Shown: one piece after another, positions 37,411 to 45,563 of the stretch
Numbering within the stretch: position 1 is the first letter of the stretch
How the letters are laid out: each line of letters starts with the position of its first letter
DNA from: Hymenobacter algoricola
GTDB taxonomy: Bacteria > Bacteroidota > Bacteroidia > Cytophagales > Hymenobacteraceae
Assembly (NCBI RefSeq): GCF_039539525.1
Contig: NZ_BAABDH010000034.1
Span: 4,865-68,864 of the forward strand
Length of the DNA stretch: 64,000 bases
Direction of reading: 5' to 3'
Translations under genes and position numbers: made by a program
The notes under the pieces: model-generated
Database searches by the model: none
Told to the model about the DNA's origin: nothing
What the model saw: the letters and a program-made list of their open reading frames with translations, nothing else

Positions 37411-38013
37411 ATGCCTGATTCTTCTTATCCGGCCGGCACGGTCCGGGCCCTGCTTCCCACCGATCTGGTGACGCCCGCCACCCGCGCCGCACTGGAAGCC
37501 CGCCTGCTGGCCCCGCCCTACGAGCCGCAGTTTTTCGAACCGGAAACCTACGCCCTGCTCCGCGCCGTGGCGGCCCGCCTGCTGCCCCAGCCCGACCGTG
37601 CCGCGCCCATCGAGCTGGCCCCGGCCATTGACCGGCGCCTGCTCCAGGGCGGCTCCGACGGCTGGCGCTACGACGCGCTGCCCCCCGACCGGGAAGCTTT
37701 TCGCCTGGGTCTGGGCGGTATCCGCCAAAGTGCCCGGGCACTGTTTCAGCAGGAGTTTGAGGCGCTGCGCCCCGATGATCAGGATGCCGTGCTCCGGGCC
37801 GTGCAGGCCGGCACGGCCCCCGGCGAAGCCTGGCAGGCCGTGCCGCCCGCCCGCTTCTTCGAGGAGCTGCTGGCCGAGCTGACCGAGAACTATTATGCCC
37901 ACCCGCTGGCCCAGGAGGAAATCGGGTACGTGGGCATGGCCGACGTGCCCGGCTGGACCCGCATCGGCCTCAACGAGCGGGAAGACCGGGAGCCAGAATC
38001 AAGTAGTAAGTAA
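37411..38013 (+). CDS. Gluconate 2-dehydrogenase subunit 3-like protein
   Basis: 200 residues from ATG 37411; upstream in-frame codons back to 37282 read as non-coding. It matches the small-subunit-3 family that accompanies GMC flavoproteins: FFEPETYALLRAVAARLLPQ near residue 40, RQSARALFQQEFEAL in the middle, and FFEELLAELTENYYAHPLAQEEIGY at the end. No Tat signal peptide is seen, though many relatives have one, so it may stay in the cytoplasm or move with its partner. The GMC oxidoreductase starts 29 bases downstream. Confidence 0.85.
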   Translation: MPDSSYPAGTVRALLPTDLVTPATRAALEARLLAPPYEPQFFEPETYALLRAVAARLLPQPDRAAPIELAPAIDRRLLQGGSDGWRYDALPPDREAFRLGLGGIRQSARALFQQEFEALRPDDQDAVLRAVQAGTAPGEAWQAVPPARFFEELLAELTENYYAHPLAQEEIGYVGMADVPGWTRIGLNEREDREPESSSK

Positions 38014-38025
38014 GAATTACTACTT
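38001..38025. repeat. Small AT palindrome at the end of the subunit-3 gene
   Basis: AAGTAGTAA (38001-38009) and TTACTACTT (38017-38025) are perfect inverted arms. The left arm makes up the last codons of the subunit-3 gene (Ser-Ser-Lys-stop), so insertion of the element has probably replaced the native C-terminus. Confidence 0.55.
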
Positions 38026-38042
38026 ATTAATTCGATAGAAAC

Positions 38043-39716
38043 ATGCCTGACGAAGAAGTATTGGAAGAAGGCGTTCTGAACCCCGCGCAGACCGAGGTGC
38101 AGGACCCGCTGCTGCAAAGCATTCTGGCCGAAAATGCCGCGCCTGAGGCCCCGGTTGAGCTGGAAAAAGCCCTGGAAATCCCGGGGTCGGCCGACGAAGT
38201 CGACTGCGTGGTCATCGGGACCGGGGCGGGGGGCGCGCCGCTGCTGGCCCGGCTGGCCATGGCCGGCCTGAAGGTGGTGGCCCTGGAGGCCGGCCCCTGG
38301 CACGACCCGAAAAAGGACTTTGCCACCGACGAAAAAGCCCAGGAGTTTCTGTTCTGGAACGATGAGCGGCTCTCGGCGGGCAAAGACCCGGTGGCCTTCG
38401 GCAAGAACAACTCCGGCATCGGCGTCGGCGGCTCCACCCTGCACTACACGGCCTACACCCCCCGCCCCCGGCCCGCCGACCTGCACCTGCACCGCGACTT
38501 CGGCGTGGGCGTCGACTGGCCTTTCGGCTACGAGGAGCTGGAGCCCTACTTTGAGGAGCTGGAGCAGTTTCTGGGCATTTCGGGGCCTACGCCCTACCCC
38601 TGGGGGCCCGGCCGGAAGAAAGGCTACCCGCTGGCTCCGCTGCCGCTGAACGGCGCGGCCCAGCTCATGCAGCGCGGCTGCGAGAAGCTCGGCATCCAAA
38701 CCTCGCCGGCAGCCAATGCGGCGCTGTCGGCACGCTACTACCAGGCGGGTGTGGGCTGGCGGGAGGCCTGCACCAACCGCGGCTTCTGCCAGGCCGGGTG
38801 CAGCACCGGCGCCAAGGCCAGCATGGACGTCACCTTTCTGCCCCTGGCCGTGGCCCACGGCGCCGAAATTCGCCCCGGCAGCTACGTGACCGAGATTGAG
38901 CGCGACGACACGGGCCGCATCACCGGCGTGGTGTACCAGCAGAACGGGCAGGAGCTGCGGCAGCGCTGCCGCCACCTGTTTCTGTGCGCCGGCGCCATCG
39001 AAACGCCCCGGCTGCTGCTGCTCAATGAGCTGGCCCTGAACAGCGGCCACGTGGGCCGCAACTTCATGGCCCACCCCGGCGTGCAGGTGTTCGGCACGTT
39101 CGAAGAAACCGTGCGGCCCTACAAAGGCATTCCCGGCGCCCTGATTTCGGAAGACACCCACCGGCCCCACGACGCCGACTTTGCCGGGGGCTACCTGCTG
39201 CAGAGCATCGGCGTGATGCCCGTGACGTTTGCCGGCGAGGTGGCCCGGGGCCGCGGCTTCTGGGGCCAGCAGCTGCGCGACTACATGCGGCAGTACAACC
39301 ACGTGGCGGGCATCAACATCCTGGGCGACTGCCTGCCCCACGCCGACAACTTTCTGGAGCTGGCCGAGGAGAAGGATGCCCGCGGGCTGCCCAAGCCGCG
39401 GGTGCACTTCACCAACCAGCAGAACGAGCTGCGCATGAGTGCCCACGCCGAGAAGCTGATGCGCCGCATCTGGGAAGCGGCCGGCGCCACCGATATCTGG
39501 TCGTTTCCGCGCAATGCCCACATCATCGGTACGGCCCGCATGGGGCTGAGCGGCGACGATGCGGTGGTGGACGCCAGCGGCCGCGCCTTCGACGTGCCCA
39601 ACCTCTACATCTGCGACAACTCCGTATTTCCGAGTGCGCTGGGCGTGAACCCGGCCCTGACCATCATGGCCCTGAGCCTGCGTACGGCGGACAAGTTCCT
39701 GGAAAACCTGAGGTAG
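38043..39716 (+). CDS. GMC-family FAD oxidoreductase
   Basis: 557 residues. FAD site: VVIGTGAGGAPLLARLAMAG (about 57-76) with GLKVVALEAG. FGKNNSGIGVGGSTLHYTAY matches the GMC signature region. A Cys-rich part follows (REACTNRGFCQAGCSTGAKAS), typical of the bacterial gluconate/sorbose-type dehydrogenases and possibly an Fe-S or structural site. The C-terminal signature with the active His is in NAHIIGTARMG, and a conserved Asn is in LGVNPALTIMA. It works with the upstream subunit-3 protein to oxidise a sugar or sugar alcohol, passing electrons to the respiratory chain. Confidence 0.92.
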   Translation: MPDEEVLEEGVLNPAQTEVQDPLLQSILAENAAPEAPVELEKALEIPGSADEVDCVVIGTGAGGAPLLARLAMAGLKVVALEAGPWHDPKKDFATDEKAQEFLFWNDERLSAGKDPVAFGKNNSGIGVGGSTLHYTAYTPRPRPADLHLHRDFGVGVDWPFGYEELEPYFEELEQFLGISGPTPYPWGPGRKKGYPLAPLPLNGAAQLMQRGCEKLGIQTSPAANAALSARYYQAGVGWREACTNRGFCQAGCSTGAKASMDVTFLPLAVAHGAEIRPGSYVTEIERDDTGRITGVVYQQNGQELRQRCRHLFLCAGAIETPRLLLLNELALNSGHVGRNFMAHPGVQVFGTFEETVRPYKGIPGALISEDTHRPHDADFAGGYLLQSIGVMPVTFAGEVARGRGFWGQQLRDYMRQYNHVAGINILGDCLPHADNFLELAEEKDARGLPKPRVHFTNQQNELRMSAHAEKLMRRIWEAAGATDIWSFPRNAHIIGTARMGLSGDDAVVDASGRAFDVPNLYICDNSVFPSALGVNPALTIMALSLRTADKFLENLR

Positions 39717-39731
39717 GCCCGCTGGTGGTAG

Positions 39732-39834
39732 CGCGAAGCACCGCTTCGCGACCGTTTGTGCCGCCGGGTTCGGTTTCCGCTTATTCTTACTTCACTCCTC
39801 ACTGCGCGGACGAGCCGCGAAGTGAAACTTCGCG
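39732..39834. repeat. Short hairpin repeats, CGCGAAGT family
   Basis: CGCGAAGC-acc-GCTTCGCG at 39732-39750 and CGCGAAGTGAAACTTCGCG at 39816-39834, the second followed by TTACAG. Copies of the second type recur at 45340-45378 and 45400-45424 with the same TTACA end. They fill the gap between the GMC and GH1-like genes. Confidence 0.65.
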
Positions 39835-39844
39835 TTACAGTGTT

Positions 39845-41182
39845 ATGGCCAAAAGCTTTTTAACCCAGATTACGGAGCGTTTCGGCGCGGGCGGCTACGC
39901 CGGCGACCAGTACGGCGGGGCCGGGGGCCAGGACGGCAGCGGCCTGCCCACCGGCTCGCCCGGCAGCTTCATGTTTGCCACCGGCATCGAGTGCTCGTAC
40001 CCTACCATCGACCACGGCAAAACCCGCCGCGACCTGCTGGCCGAGTGCGACCACTACAACCGCTACAAGGAAGACCTGGGGCTGGTAAAGGAAATGGGGC
40101 TGAAAGTGCTGCGCTACGGCCTGCCCTACTACAGCATTCAGAAAGCGCCGGGCAAGTACGACTGGGAGTTTGCCGACCTGGCCATGGCCGAAATGCAGCG
40201 CCTGGGCATCACCCCGATTCTGGACCTGATGCACTTCGGCGTGCCCGACTTCATCGGTAACCTGCAGAACCCGGAGCTGCCGGTGCACTTTGCCGAGTAT
40301 GCCGGGGCCGTGGCCAAGCGCTACCCCTGGGTGCGCTACTACACGCCGGTCAACGAAATCTACGTCACGGCCAAGCTCAGCGCCAAGGACGGGGTGTGGA
40401 ACGAGCAGCTCAAAACCGACAAGGGGTTTGTGACGGCCCTTAAGCACACGGTGGCGGCCAGCATCATGGGCACCCAGCAGATTGCCCTGCAGCGCCCCGA
40501 CTGCATCATCGTGCAGAGCGAGTCGGCCGAGTTTACCCACGAGCTGCGGGCCACCCGCACGCCGGCCATTCAGATGGAAAACAAGCTGCGCTTCCTGGCC
40601 CTGGACCTGCTCTACGCCCACCACCCCGATGCCGAAGTGCTCAACTACCTGCTGGATAACGGCATGACCCGCCGCGAGTACGACTGGTTTATGGCCGGAG
40701 AGCCGCCGGGCTACCAGATTATGGGCAACGACTACTACGGCCGCAACGAGAAGATCGTGCTGCCCGACGGCACCGTGCAGACCAGCATGGACGTGCTGGG
40801 CTGGTATCACATCACCCACGACTACTACCAGCGCTACCTCAAGCCCGTGATGCACACCGAAACCAACGTGTTTGACCCGAAGGAGGCGCCCGTATGGCTC
40901 TGGAAGCAGTGGGTGAACGTGCTGCGCATGCGCAAGGAAGGCGTGCCGGTGCTGGGCTTCACCTGGTACTCGCTCATCGACCAGGTCGACTGGGACATCG
41001 GCCTGGGCCAGAAGCTGGGCCGCGTAAATGCCTGCGGCCTCTACGACCTGGACCGCAAGCCCCGCCCCGTGGCCGAAGCCTACAAGATGCTGCTCCGCGA
41101 GTACGGCAACATCACCATCGTGCCCCACGGCGAGCTGTTCGAGGTAACCAAGCGGCCCGCTACGCTGAAGGTGGAGGTGTAG
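39845..41182 (+). CDS. GH1-like family 1 glycosyl hydrolase
   Basis: 445 residues from ATG 39845, no signal peptide. A TIM barrel is recognisable: GIECSYPTI near the front, LKVLRYGLPYYSIQKAPGKYDWEF, LMHFGVPDFI, then YYTPVNEIY, which carries the acid/base Glu but with NEI instead of the usual NEP. The nucleophile region reads HTETNVF instead of ITENG. So the two Glu residues are kept with altered neighbours, placing it in a divergent GH1 branch. It follows the GMC oxidoreductase on the same strand after 128 bases of repeats, and the pair might handle the same glycoside. Confidence 0.82.
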   Translation: MAKSFLTQITERFGAGGYAGDQYGGAGGQDGSGLPTGSPGSFMFATGIECSYPTIDHGKTRRDLLAECDHYNRYKEDLGLVKEMGLKVLRYGLPYYSIQKAPGKYDWEFADLAMAEMQRLGITPILDLMHFGVPDFIGNLQNPELPVHFAEYAGAVAKRYPWVRYYTPVNEIYVTAKLSAKDGVWNEQLKTDKGFVTALKHTVAASIMGTQQIALQRPDCIIVQSESAEFTHELRATRTPAIQMENKLRFLALDLLYAHHPDAEVLNYLLDNGMTRREYDWFMAGEPPGYQIMGNDYYGRNEKIVLPDGTVQTSMDVLGWYHITHDYYQRYLKPVMHTETNVFDPKEAPVWLWKQWVNVLRMRKEGVPVLGFTWYSLIDQVDWDIGLGQKLGRVNACGLYDLDRKPRPVAEAYKMLLREYGNITIVPHGELFEVTKRPATLKVEV

Positions 41183-41222
41183 TGGTGGGTCCGGGTTTCA
41201 GCAGAGTGCTACTTTTACAGCT

Positions 41223-41747
41223 ATGAAAACCCGTTGGCTTCTGCCTATTTCCTTGCTGCTGGTAGCCACAAGCTGCTCCAAAACCCCTGGCTCCGTGACG
41301 TTTGGGGTGCACGACTCGGCCCAACTCACCGTGGCCATGAATACTCCGCCCGGTACGTTTGCCCCCTTGTTGCCGGTGGCAGTGGTTTCAAATAGCCTGA
41401 CCATATATGCTCAGAACAATACGGACGCCGACCACGTGCAGGATGTGTCCCTCGACTACCTCACGCTGACCAGCCCTGATGGCCGGCCGCTGGATTACCT
41501 GCGCCGCGTGGAGGTGTACCTGAGCCCCGCGGCCGGCAGCCCGGATCAGTTTCTGCTGGCCTCCGCCGCTGCTGTGCCCGATGGAGTGACCGGCCTGCGC
41601 CTGGCTTCGGCCGGCAATAAATTCGACCAGTTCGTGAGCAGCGGCCGGTATGTGCTGGTGCTGAAAGTAGAAACTGACCAGCCCCTCCCGAACGACCAGC
41701 CCCTGCGCGTTGATCTGGACTTCCTGGTAAAAGCCCGCCCTCGGTAG
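41223..41747 (+). CDS. Small lipoprotein, family member 1
   Basis: 174 residues. Lipobox A-T-S-C18, so lipid-anchored. The rest is beta-rich. It aligns along its length with the lipoprotein at 63341-63880: both have a DVSL/DVTL...LTL strand pair, a D/N-x-L-x-x-(V/I)-E-(V/I) strand, a segment on Pro-x-Gly-Val and an N/T-K-(F/L)-D-(Q/K) turn about 40 residues from the end. No known domain name comes to mind. Confidence 0.78.
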   Translation: MKTRWLLPISLLLVATSCSKTPGSVTFGVHDSAQLTVAMNTPPGTFAPLLPVAVVSNSLTIYAQNNTDADHVQDVSLDYLTLTSPDGRPLDYLRRVEVYLSPAAGSPDQFLLASAAAVPDGVTGLRLASAGNKFDQFVSSGRYVLVLKVETDQPLPNDQPLRVDLDFLVKARPR

Positions 41748-41855
41748 CAAGCAGCAACTGCAAAGTTCCACGGTACGCATACGCCGGACTTTCAGGTGAA
41801 TCGGTTTCGCTTATTGCCCAATGCTAATAGCCGTGTTTCGCTCGCCATGACAATA

Positions 41856-41897
41856 AAAAAGGCCGACTCCCCCCCCACGGAAGCCGGCCTTTTCGCG
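41856..41897 (-). terminator. Terminator left behind by the lost catalase-like gene
   Basis: Inverted arms AAGGCCG and CGGCCTT with a long loop; on the minus strand a TTTTTT run follows. It lies 29 bases past the stop of the minus-strand gene remnant at 41926-42003 and would have been its terminator. Confidence 0.6.
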
Positions 41898-41925
41898 CCT
41901 ATCAATGAGTGCTTTATATCGTAGC

Positions 41926-42003
41926 CTAAGCGTGCTGCATCGGCATCTCGGCGTCCACACCCAGGCCTTTGGCCACGGCCATGCCCAGGCGGATGTCGGC
42001 GCG
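41926..42003 (-). pseudogene. 3' remnant of a probable catalase gene
   Basis: About 26 codons ending at TAG 41926-41928 read FRADIRLGMAVAKGLG and so on to QHA. The pattern, ending in xGxxVAKGLGV, is like the last helix of clade-3 catalases. Everything upstream is missing: the frame passes at about 42003 into the antisense of an oxyR remnant. The catalase identity is moderately sure because only the tail remains. Confidence 0.5.
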
Positions 42004-42219
42004 GAACCAGTGCCCGAGCTGTCGGTGCTGGCTGATATCGACACCAACCCGATGGTGAAGCGCTTTGCCGCGCCCCAGCCGGTGCGGGAGGTGAGCCTGG
42101 TGGTGCACCACGGCTTCGTGCGGCTGCCGCTGCTGCACACGCTGCGCGAGATTATTCTGGCCCGGCTGCCCGAGCGGCTGCGGGTGGGGCAGGCCGGGCA
42201 AAAGATTCGCTGGAAGTAA
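42004..42219 (+). pseudogene. 3' remnant of oxyR (LysR-type peroxide regulator)
   Basis: About 70 codons ending at TAA 42217-42219: PELSVLADID, then MVKRFAAPQPVREVSLVVHHGFV and LREIILARLPERLR. This is the C-terminal end of the OxyR effector domain; PVREVSL is strongly conserved among Bacteroidetes OxyR proteins. The helix-turn-helix half and the redox cysteines are gone. A 104-codon frame opening at 41905 only reads through the neighbouring antisense sequence and is not a gene. Confidence 0.72.
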
Positions 42220-42287
42220 GCAGACATTTGCCGGCGGCCGCGGTTCTGATTCCGCTACCCCGCCGCCCCTCGCTCTTGCCCCACGCT

Positions 42288-43049
42288 ATGCCCGATCCTG
42301 CCCCGCTTACGTTTGTCTGTCTGCACTATTGGGCGGGTTCGGGCCTGGAATGGCAGGCGGTGGCCGAGGCGCTGGCACCCGACTACCCCGTAGTGGGCCT
42401 CAGCCTGGGTGGCTTCGGCGGGGCGCCGGCGCCGGCCGGGGGCTACACCGTAGCTGCCTACGCCGACCAGCTGGCCGAGCTGATCCGGCAGCACCAGCCG
42501 GCGCTGCGGCGCTACGTGCTGGTCGGGCACAGCATGGGCGGTAAGCTGGCTATGGCTCTGGCCGCCAGGCTGCCCGCGGGCCTGGCGGGCCTGGTGCTGC
42601 TGAACCCGTCGCCCCCCTCGCCCGAGCCCATGACCGATGCCGAGCGGCAGGCCAGCCTGAAAGCCTGGGGTAAGCCCAAGGAGGCCGAGAAGACCTTTCG
42701 CAAAATCGTGGTGCGGCCGGTGCCGGAAGGGGCGCACCAGCAGATTGTGGCCGACAACCTGCGCAGCACCCGGAGCGCCTGGGAGGCCTGGCTGCTGCAC
42801 GGCAGCCGCGAGGATATCACTGCCCGCCTGAGCCGGGTGCAGGTGCCCTGCCTGATCATTGCCGGGGGCTCCGACCCGATTATGTCGCCTTCGGTGCACG
42901 GCCTCGAAACGCTGCCCCACCTGCCCGAAGGCACGCCGCTGGAGATTCTGCCCGGCGTGGGCCACCTGCTGCCCTACGAGGCGCCCCGGGAGGTAGCCGG
43001 GCTGCTGCGGGAATTCGCCGGGAAGCACCAGATAGCGGCCGGCGCCTAG
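42288..43049 (+). CDS. Alpha/beta hydrolase
   Basis: 253 residues from ATG 42288, no signal peptide. Catalytic triad: Ser in GHSMGG, Asp in GGSDPI, His in GVGHLLPYE. The oxyanion region is HYWAGSG, as in esterases and C-C hydrolases of the family. Substrate not predictable. The following 193 bases to 43242 hold no gene; an AACTTTGC box about 15 bases before the next ATG resembles a -7 element. Confidence 0.9.
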   Translation: MPDPAPLTFVCLHYWAGSGLEWQAVAEALAPDYPVVGLSLGGFGGAPAPAGGYTVAAYADQLAELIRQHQPALRRYVLVGHSMGGKLAMALAARLPAGLAGLVLLNPSPPSPEPMTDAERQASLKAWGKPKEAEKTFRKIVVRPVPEGAHQQIVADNLRSTRSAWEAWLLHGSREDITARLSRVQVPCLIIAGGSDPIMSPSVHGLETLPHLPEGTPLEILPGVGHLLPYEAPREVAGLLREFAGKHQIAAGA

Positions 43050-43242
43050 TCAGTAGAAAGGGGCGACGGGCAGCGGTGGTTCGTGAGGTTCGGAACGAAT
43101 CGTTTGCTGCCGTCAGCAATGACTCGCCAAGTTTTACTGCGCCTGTGCCTGTGGCCGTATCCTGATCCGGAAACTCCTCTGCGCCTGCCCCAGTCGTGGT
43201 AGAAAGCCGGATTGCTGCGGGCTTTTCAGCAACTTTGCTCTC

Positions 43243-45249
43243 ATGAAGATATTGCTGCTCCTGAGTTTGCTGAGCATCACCGCTGCCTGCGCGGTTCTAT
43301 CCCAGTCGAAGGCGACCCCCGTTGATTTTGCCGCCTATCCCACCTATGCCGGCTCCGACCTGGGCCTGACCTTCGGGCGGGAGCAGGCCCGGCTGCGGGT
43401 GTGGGCGCCCACGGCCCAGGCGTTGCAGCTCAAGCTCTACGCCGAAGGCACGGGTGGGGCGCCGGTAGCTACTTACGCCATGGAAAAGTCGACGGGCGGC
43501 ACCTGGGTGTATCAGCTGCCGACGCCGCTGCCGGGCCGGTTTTACGTGGTGCAGGCCACCATCCAGGGCCGGCAGCTGGCCGAGGTGCCCGACCCTTACG
43601 TGCACGCCGTGGGCCTCAACGGGCTGCGCGGGGCGGTGCTCGACCCGGCCACCGCCAGCCCGGCCGGCTGGTCCGACGACCGGCGCCCCGAGCTCGGGCA
43701 GGCTACCGACATCGTCATCGGCGAGGCCCACGTGCGCGACCTGACCATGCACCCGCAAGCCGGCGTGCGGCAGCAGGGCACGTTCCTGGGCCTCGCCGAA
43801 ACCGGTACCACCGGCCCCGCGGGCGTCAGCACCAGCCTGCAGCACCTGCTCGAGCTGGGCATCACCCACCTGCACCTGCTGCCCACCAACGACTTTGCCT
43901 CGGTGGATGAGAGCCGGCCCGCCGCCAACCGCTACAACTGGGGCTACGACCCGCTGCACTACTCGGTGCCCGAAGGCTCCTACGCCACCGACGCCGCCGA
44001 CCCCGCCAGCCGCATCCGGGAGCTGAAGCAGCTGGTCCGGACCCTGCACCGCCGCGAGCTGCGCCTGGTGCTCGACGTGGTGTACAACCACACCGCCGAC
44101 GCCGCCCGCAGCTCCTTCGAGCAGCTGGTACCCGGCTACTACTACCGCCACAAGCCCGACGGCACGTATTCGGATGCCACAGCCTGCGGCAACGAAATAG
44201 CCTCCGAGCGGCCCATGGTGCGCAAGCTCATTGTGGAGTCGGTGGCGTACTGGGCCCGGGAGTACCACGTCGACGGCTTCCGCTTCGATCTGATGGGCGT
44301 GCTCGACCTCCGCACCATGCGGGCCGTGCGCGTGGCCCTGGATGAGGTTGACCACAGCATTTTCATCTACGGCGAAGGCTGGACGGCCGGGGCCAGCCCG
44401 TTGCCCGAAGCCGAGCGGGCCGTGAAGGCCAACGTGCTGAAGCTAAACCGCGTGGCCGCCTTCGGCGACGAGCTGCGCGACGGCGTGAAGGGCCACTACG
44501 CCCGGCAGGCGGAGCCCGGCTTTGCCAGCGGGCAGCCCGGGCTGGAGGAAAGCGTGAAGTTCGGCATCGTGGCCGCCACCCGGCACCCCCAGCTCGACTA
44601 CGCCAAGGTGAACTACTCGAAAGCGCCCTGGGCCAATGAGCCGGGGCAGGCCATCAACTACGTCGCCTGCCACGACGACCGGGTGCTCTGGGACAAGCTG
44701 ACGGTGGCCAACCCCGGCGCGACGGAAGAAGAGCTGATCCGGATGGATCTGCTCAGCAACACCATCGTCTTCACCTCCCAGGGCGTGCCGTTTCTGCCCG
44801 TCGGCGACGAGTTTCTGCGCACCAAGGGCGGCGCCCACAACTCCTATAACCTGCCCGACAGCGTGAATCAGCTCGACTGGGCGCGCAAGGCCCGCTACCG
44901 CCGCATTTTTGGGTTCTACCAGCAGCTGATTGCCCTGCGCCGGGCGCACCCCGCTTTTCGCCTGCCCACCCAGGCGCTGGTGCAGCAGCACCTGGCGTTT
45001 CTGCCCGGGCTGCCGGCCAACACCATCGGCTACCAGCTGCTCGGCCACGCCGGCGCCGACGCCTGGGGCACCATCACGGTGCTCTTCAACGGCAACCGCA
45101 CCGACACCGCCGTGCCGGTACCCGCCGGCAGCTACACGGTGGTGCTGCGCGGGGGCGAGGTGAACCCGAAAGGCCTGCACAAGCTGCTGCAGCCCGCCGG
45201 CCAGCCCCTTATCCTGCCCGCTTCCACGGCGATGATTCTGGTGCAGTAG
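43243..45249 (+). CDS. pulA: Type I pullulanase (GH13_14)
   Basis: 668 residues. The signal peptide ends in A-A-C15, a lipobox-like site, so it is probably an envelope lipoprotein. An N-terminal CBM48-like domain (about 45-120: RLRVWAPTAQALQLKLY) precedes the GH13 barrel. The pullulanase mark YNWGYDP is present, then VVYNHT (region I), DGFRFDLMG with the nucleophile Asp (region II), IYGEGW with the acid/base Glu (region III) and a final CHDD-type region IV. It cleaves alpha-1,6 branches of pullulan, glycogen or starch. No susCD partner is adjacent. Confidence 0.92.
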   Translation: MKILLLLSLLSITAACAVLSQSKATPVDFAAYPTYAGSDLGLTFGREQARLRVWAPTAQALQLKLYAEGTGGAPVATYAMEKSTGGTWVYQLPTPLPGRFYVVQATIQGRQLAEVPDPYVHAVGLNGLRGAVLDPATASPAGWSDDRRPELGQATDIVIGEAHVRDLTMHPQAGVRQQGTFLGLAETGTTGPAGVSTSLQHLLELGITHLHLLPTNDFASVDESRPAANRYNWGYDPLHYSVPEGSYATDAADPASRIRELKQLVRTLHRRELRLVLDVVYNHTADAARSSFEQLVPGYYYRHKPDGTYSDATACGNEIASERPMVRKLIVESVAYWAREYHVDGFRFDLMGVLDLRTMRAVRVALDEVDHSIFIYGEGWTAGASPLPEAERAVKANVLKLNRVAAFGDELRDGVKGHYARQAEPGFASGQPGLEESVKFGIVAATRHPQLDYAKVNYSKAPWANEPGQAINYVACHDDRVLWDKLTVANPGATEEELIRMDLLSNTIVFTSQGVPFLPVGDEFLRTKGGAHNSYNLPDSVNQLDWARKARYRRIFGFYQQLIALRRAHPAFRLPTQALVQQHLAFLPGLPANTIGYQLLGHAGADAWGTITVLFNGNRTDTAVPVPAGSYTVVLRGGEVNPKGLHKLLQPAGQPLILPASTAMILVQ

Positions 45250-45254
45250 GGCTT

Positions 45255-45536
45255 TCATTGCGAGGCCAGGGGCCGAAGCAATCCGTCCTCTGGAATGCAA
45301 AAAGCTCCTTTTTACCTGCAAACCGTTGGCGTTGTGTGCAACGCGAAGTTCTACTTCGCGAGGCGTCCGCGCCGTAGCAACTACTACTGTTCAGCGTGTC
45401 GCGAAGTGCAACTTCGCGTTACATCTAAACGCCCCGACGTCAGACAGACGTCGGGGCGTTGTAGTGAAACAAGGCTTGCCACATTTCAGACAACGGATTG
45501 CTCCGGCTGCGCTTGAGGCGCAGAACGCTCGCAATG
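45255..45536. repeat. Composite palindromic element (MITE-like), fills the gap 45250-45563
   Basis: The outer ends are inverted copies of one motif: TCATTGCGAG...AAGCAATCCGTCC at 45255-45297 and its reverse form at 45493-45536. Inside are two CGCGAAGT-type hairpins (45340-45378, 45400-45424) and a 14-bp perfect stem (AACGCCCCGACGTC at 45428-45441 with 45447-45460). The left motif recurs at 49515-49557 (40 of 43 identical) and, more weakly, at 51749-51786. No coding content. Confidence 0.75.
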
Positions 45537-45563
45537 CAGAGCCCCTTTGCACCGCTTCCGCGC

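Noticed and set aside
41905..42219. 104-residue intact protein
   Set aside because: The first third is antisense of another gene's tail; only the OxyR C-terminus is real.
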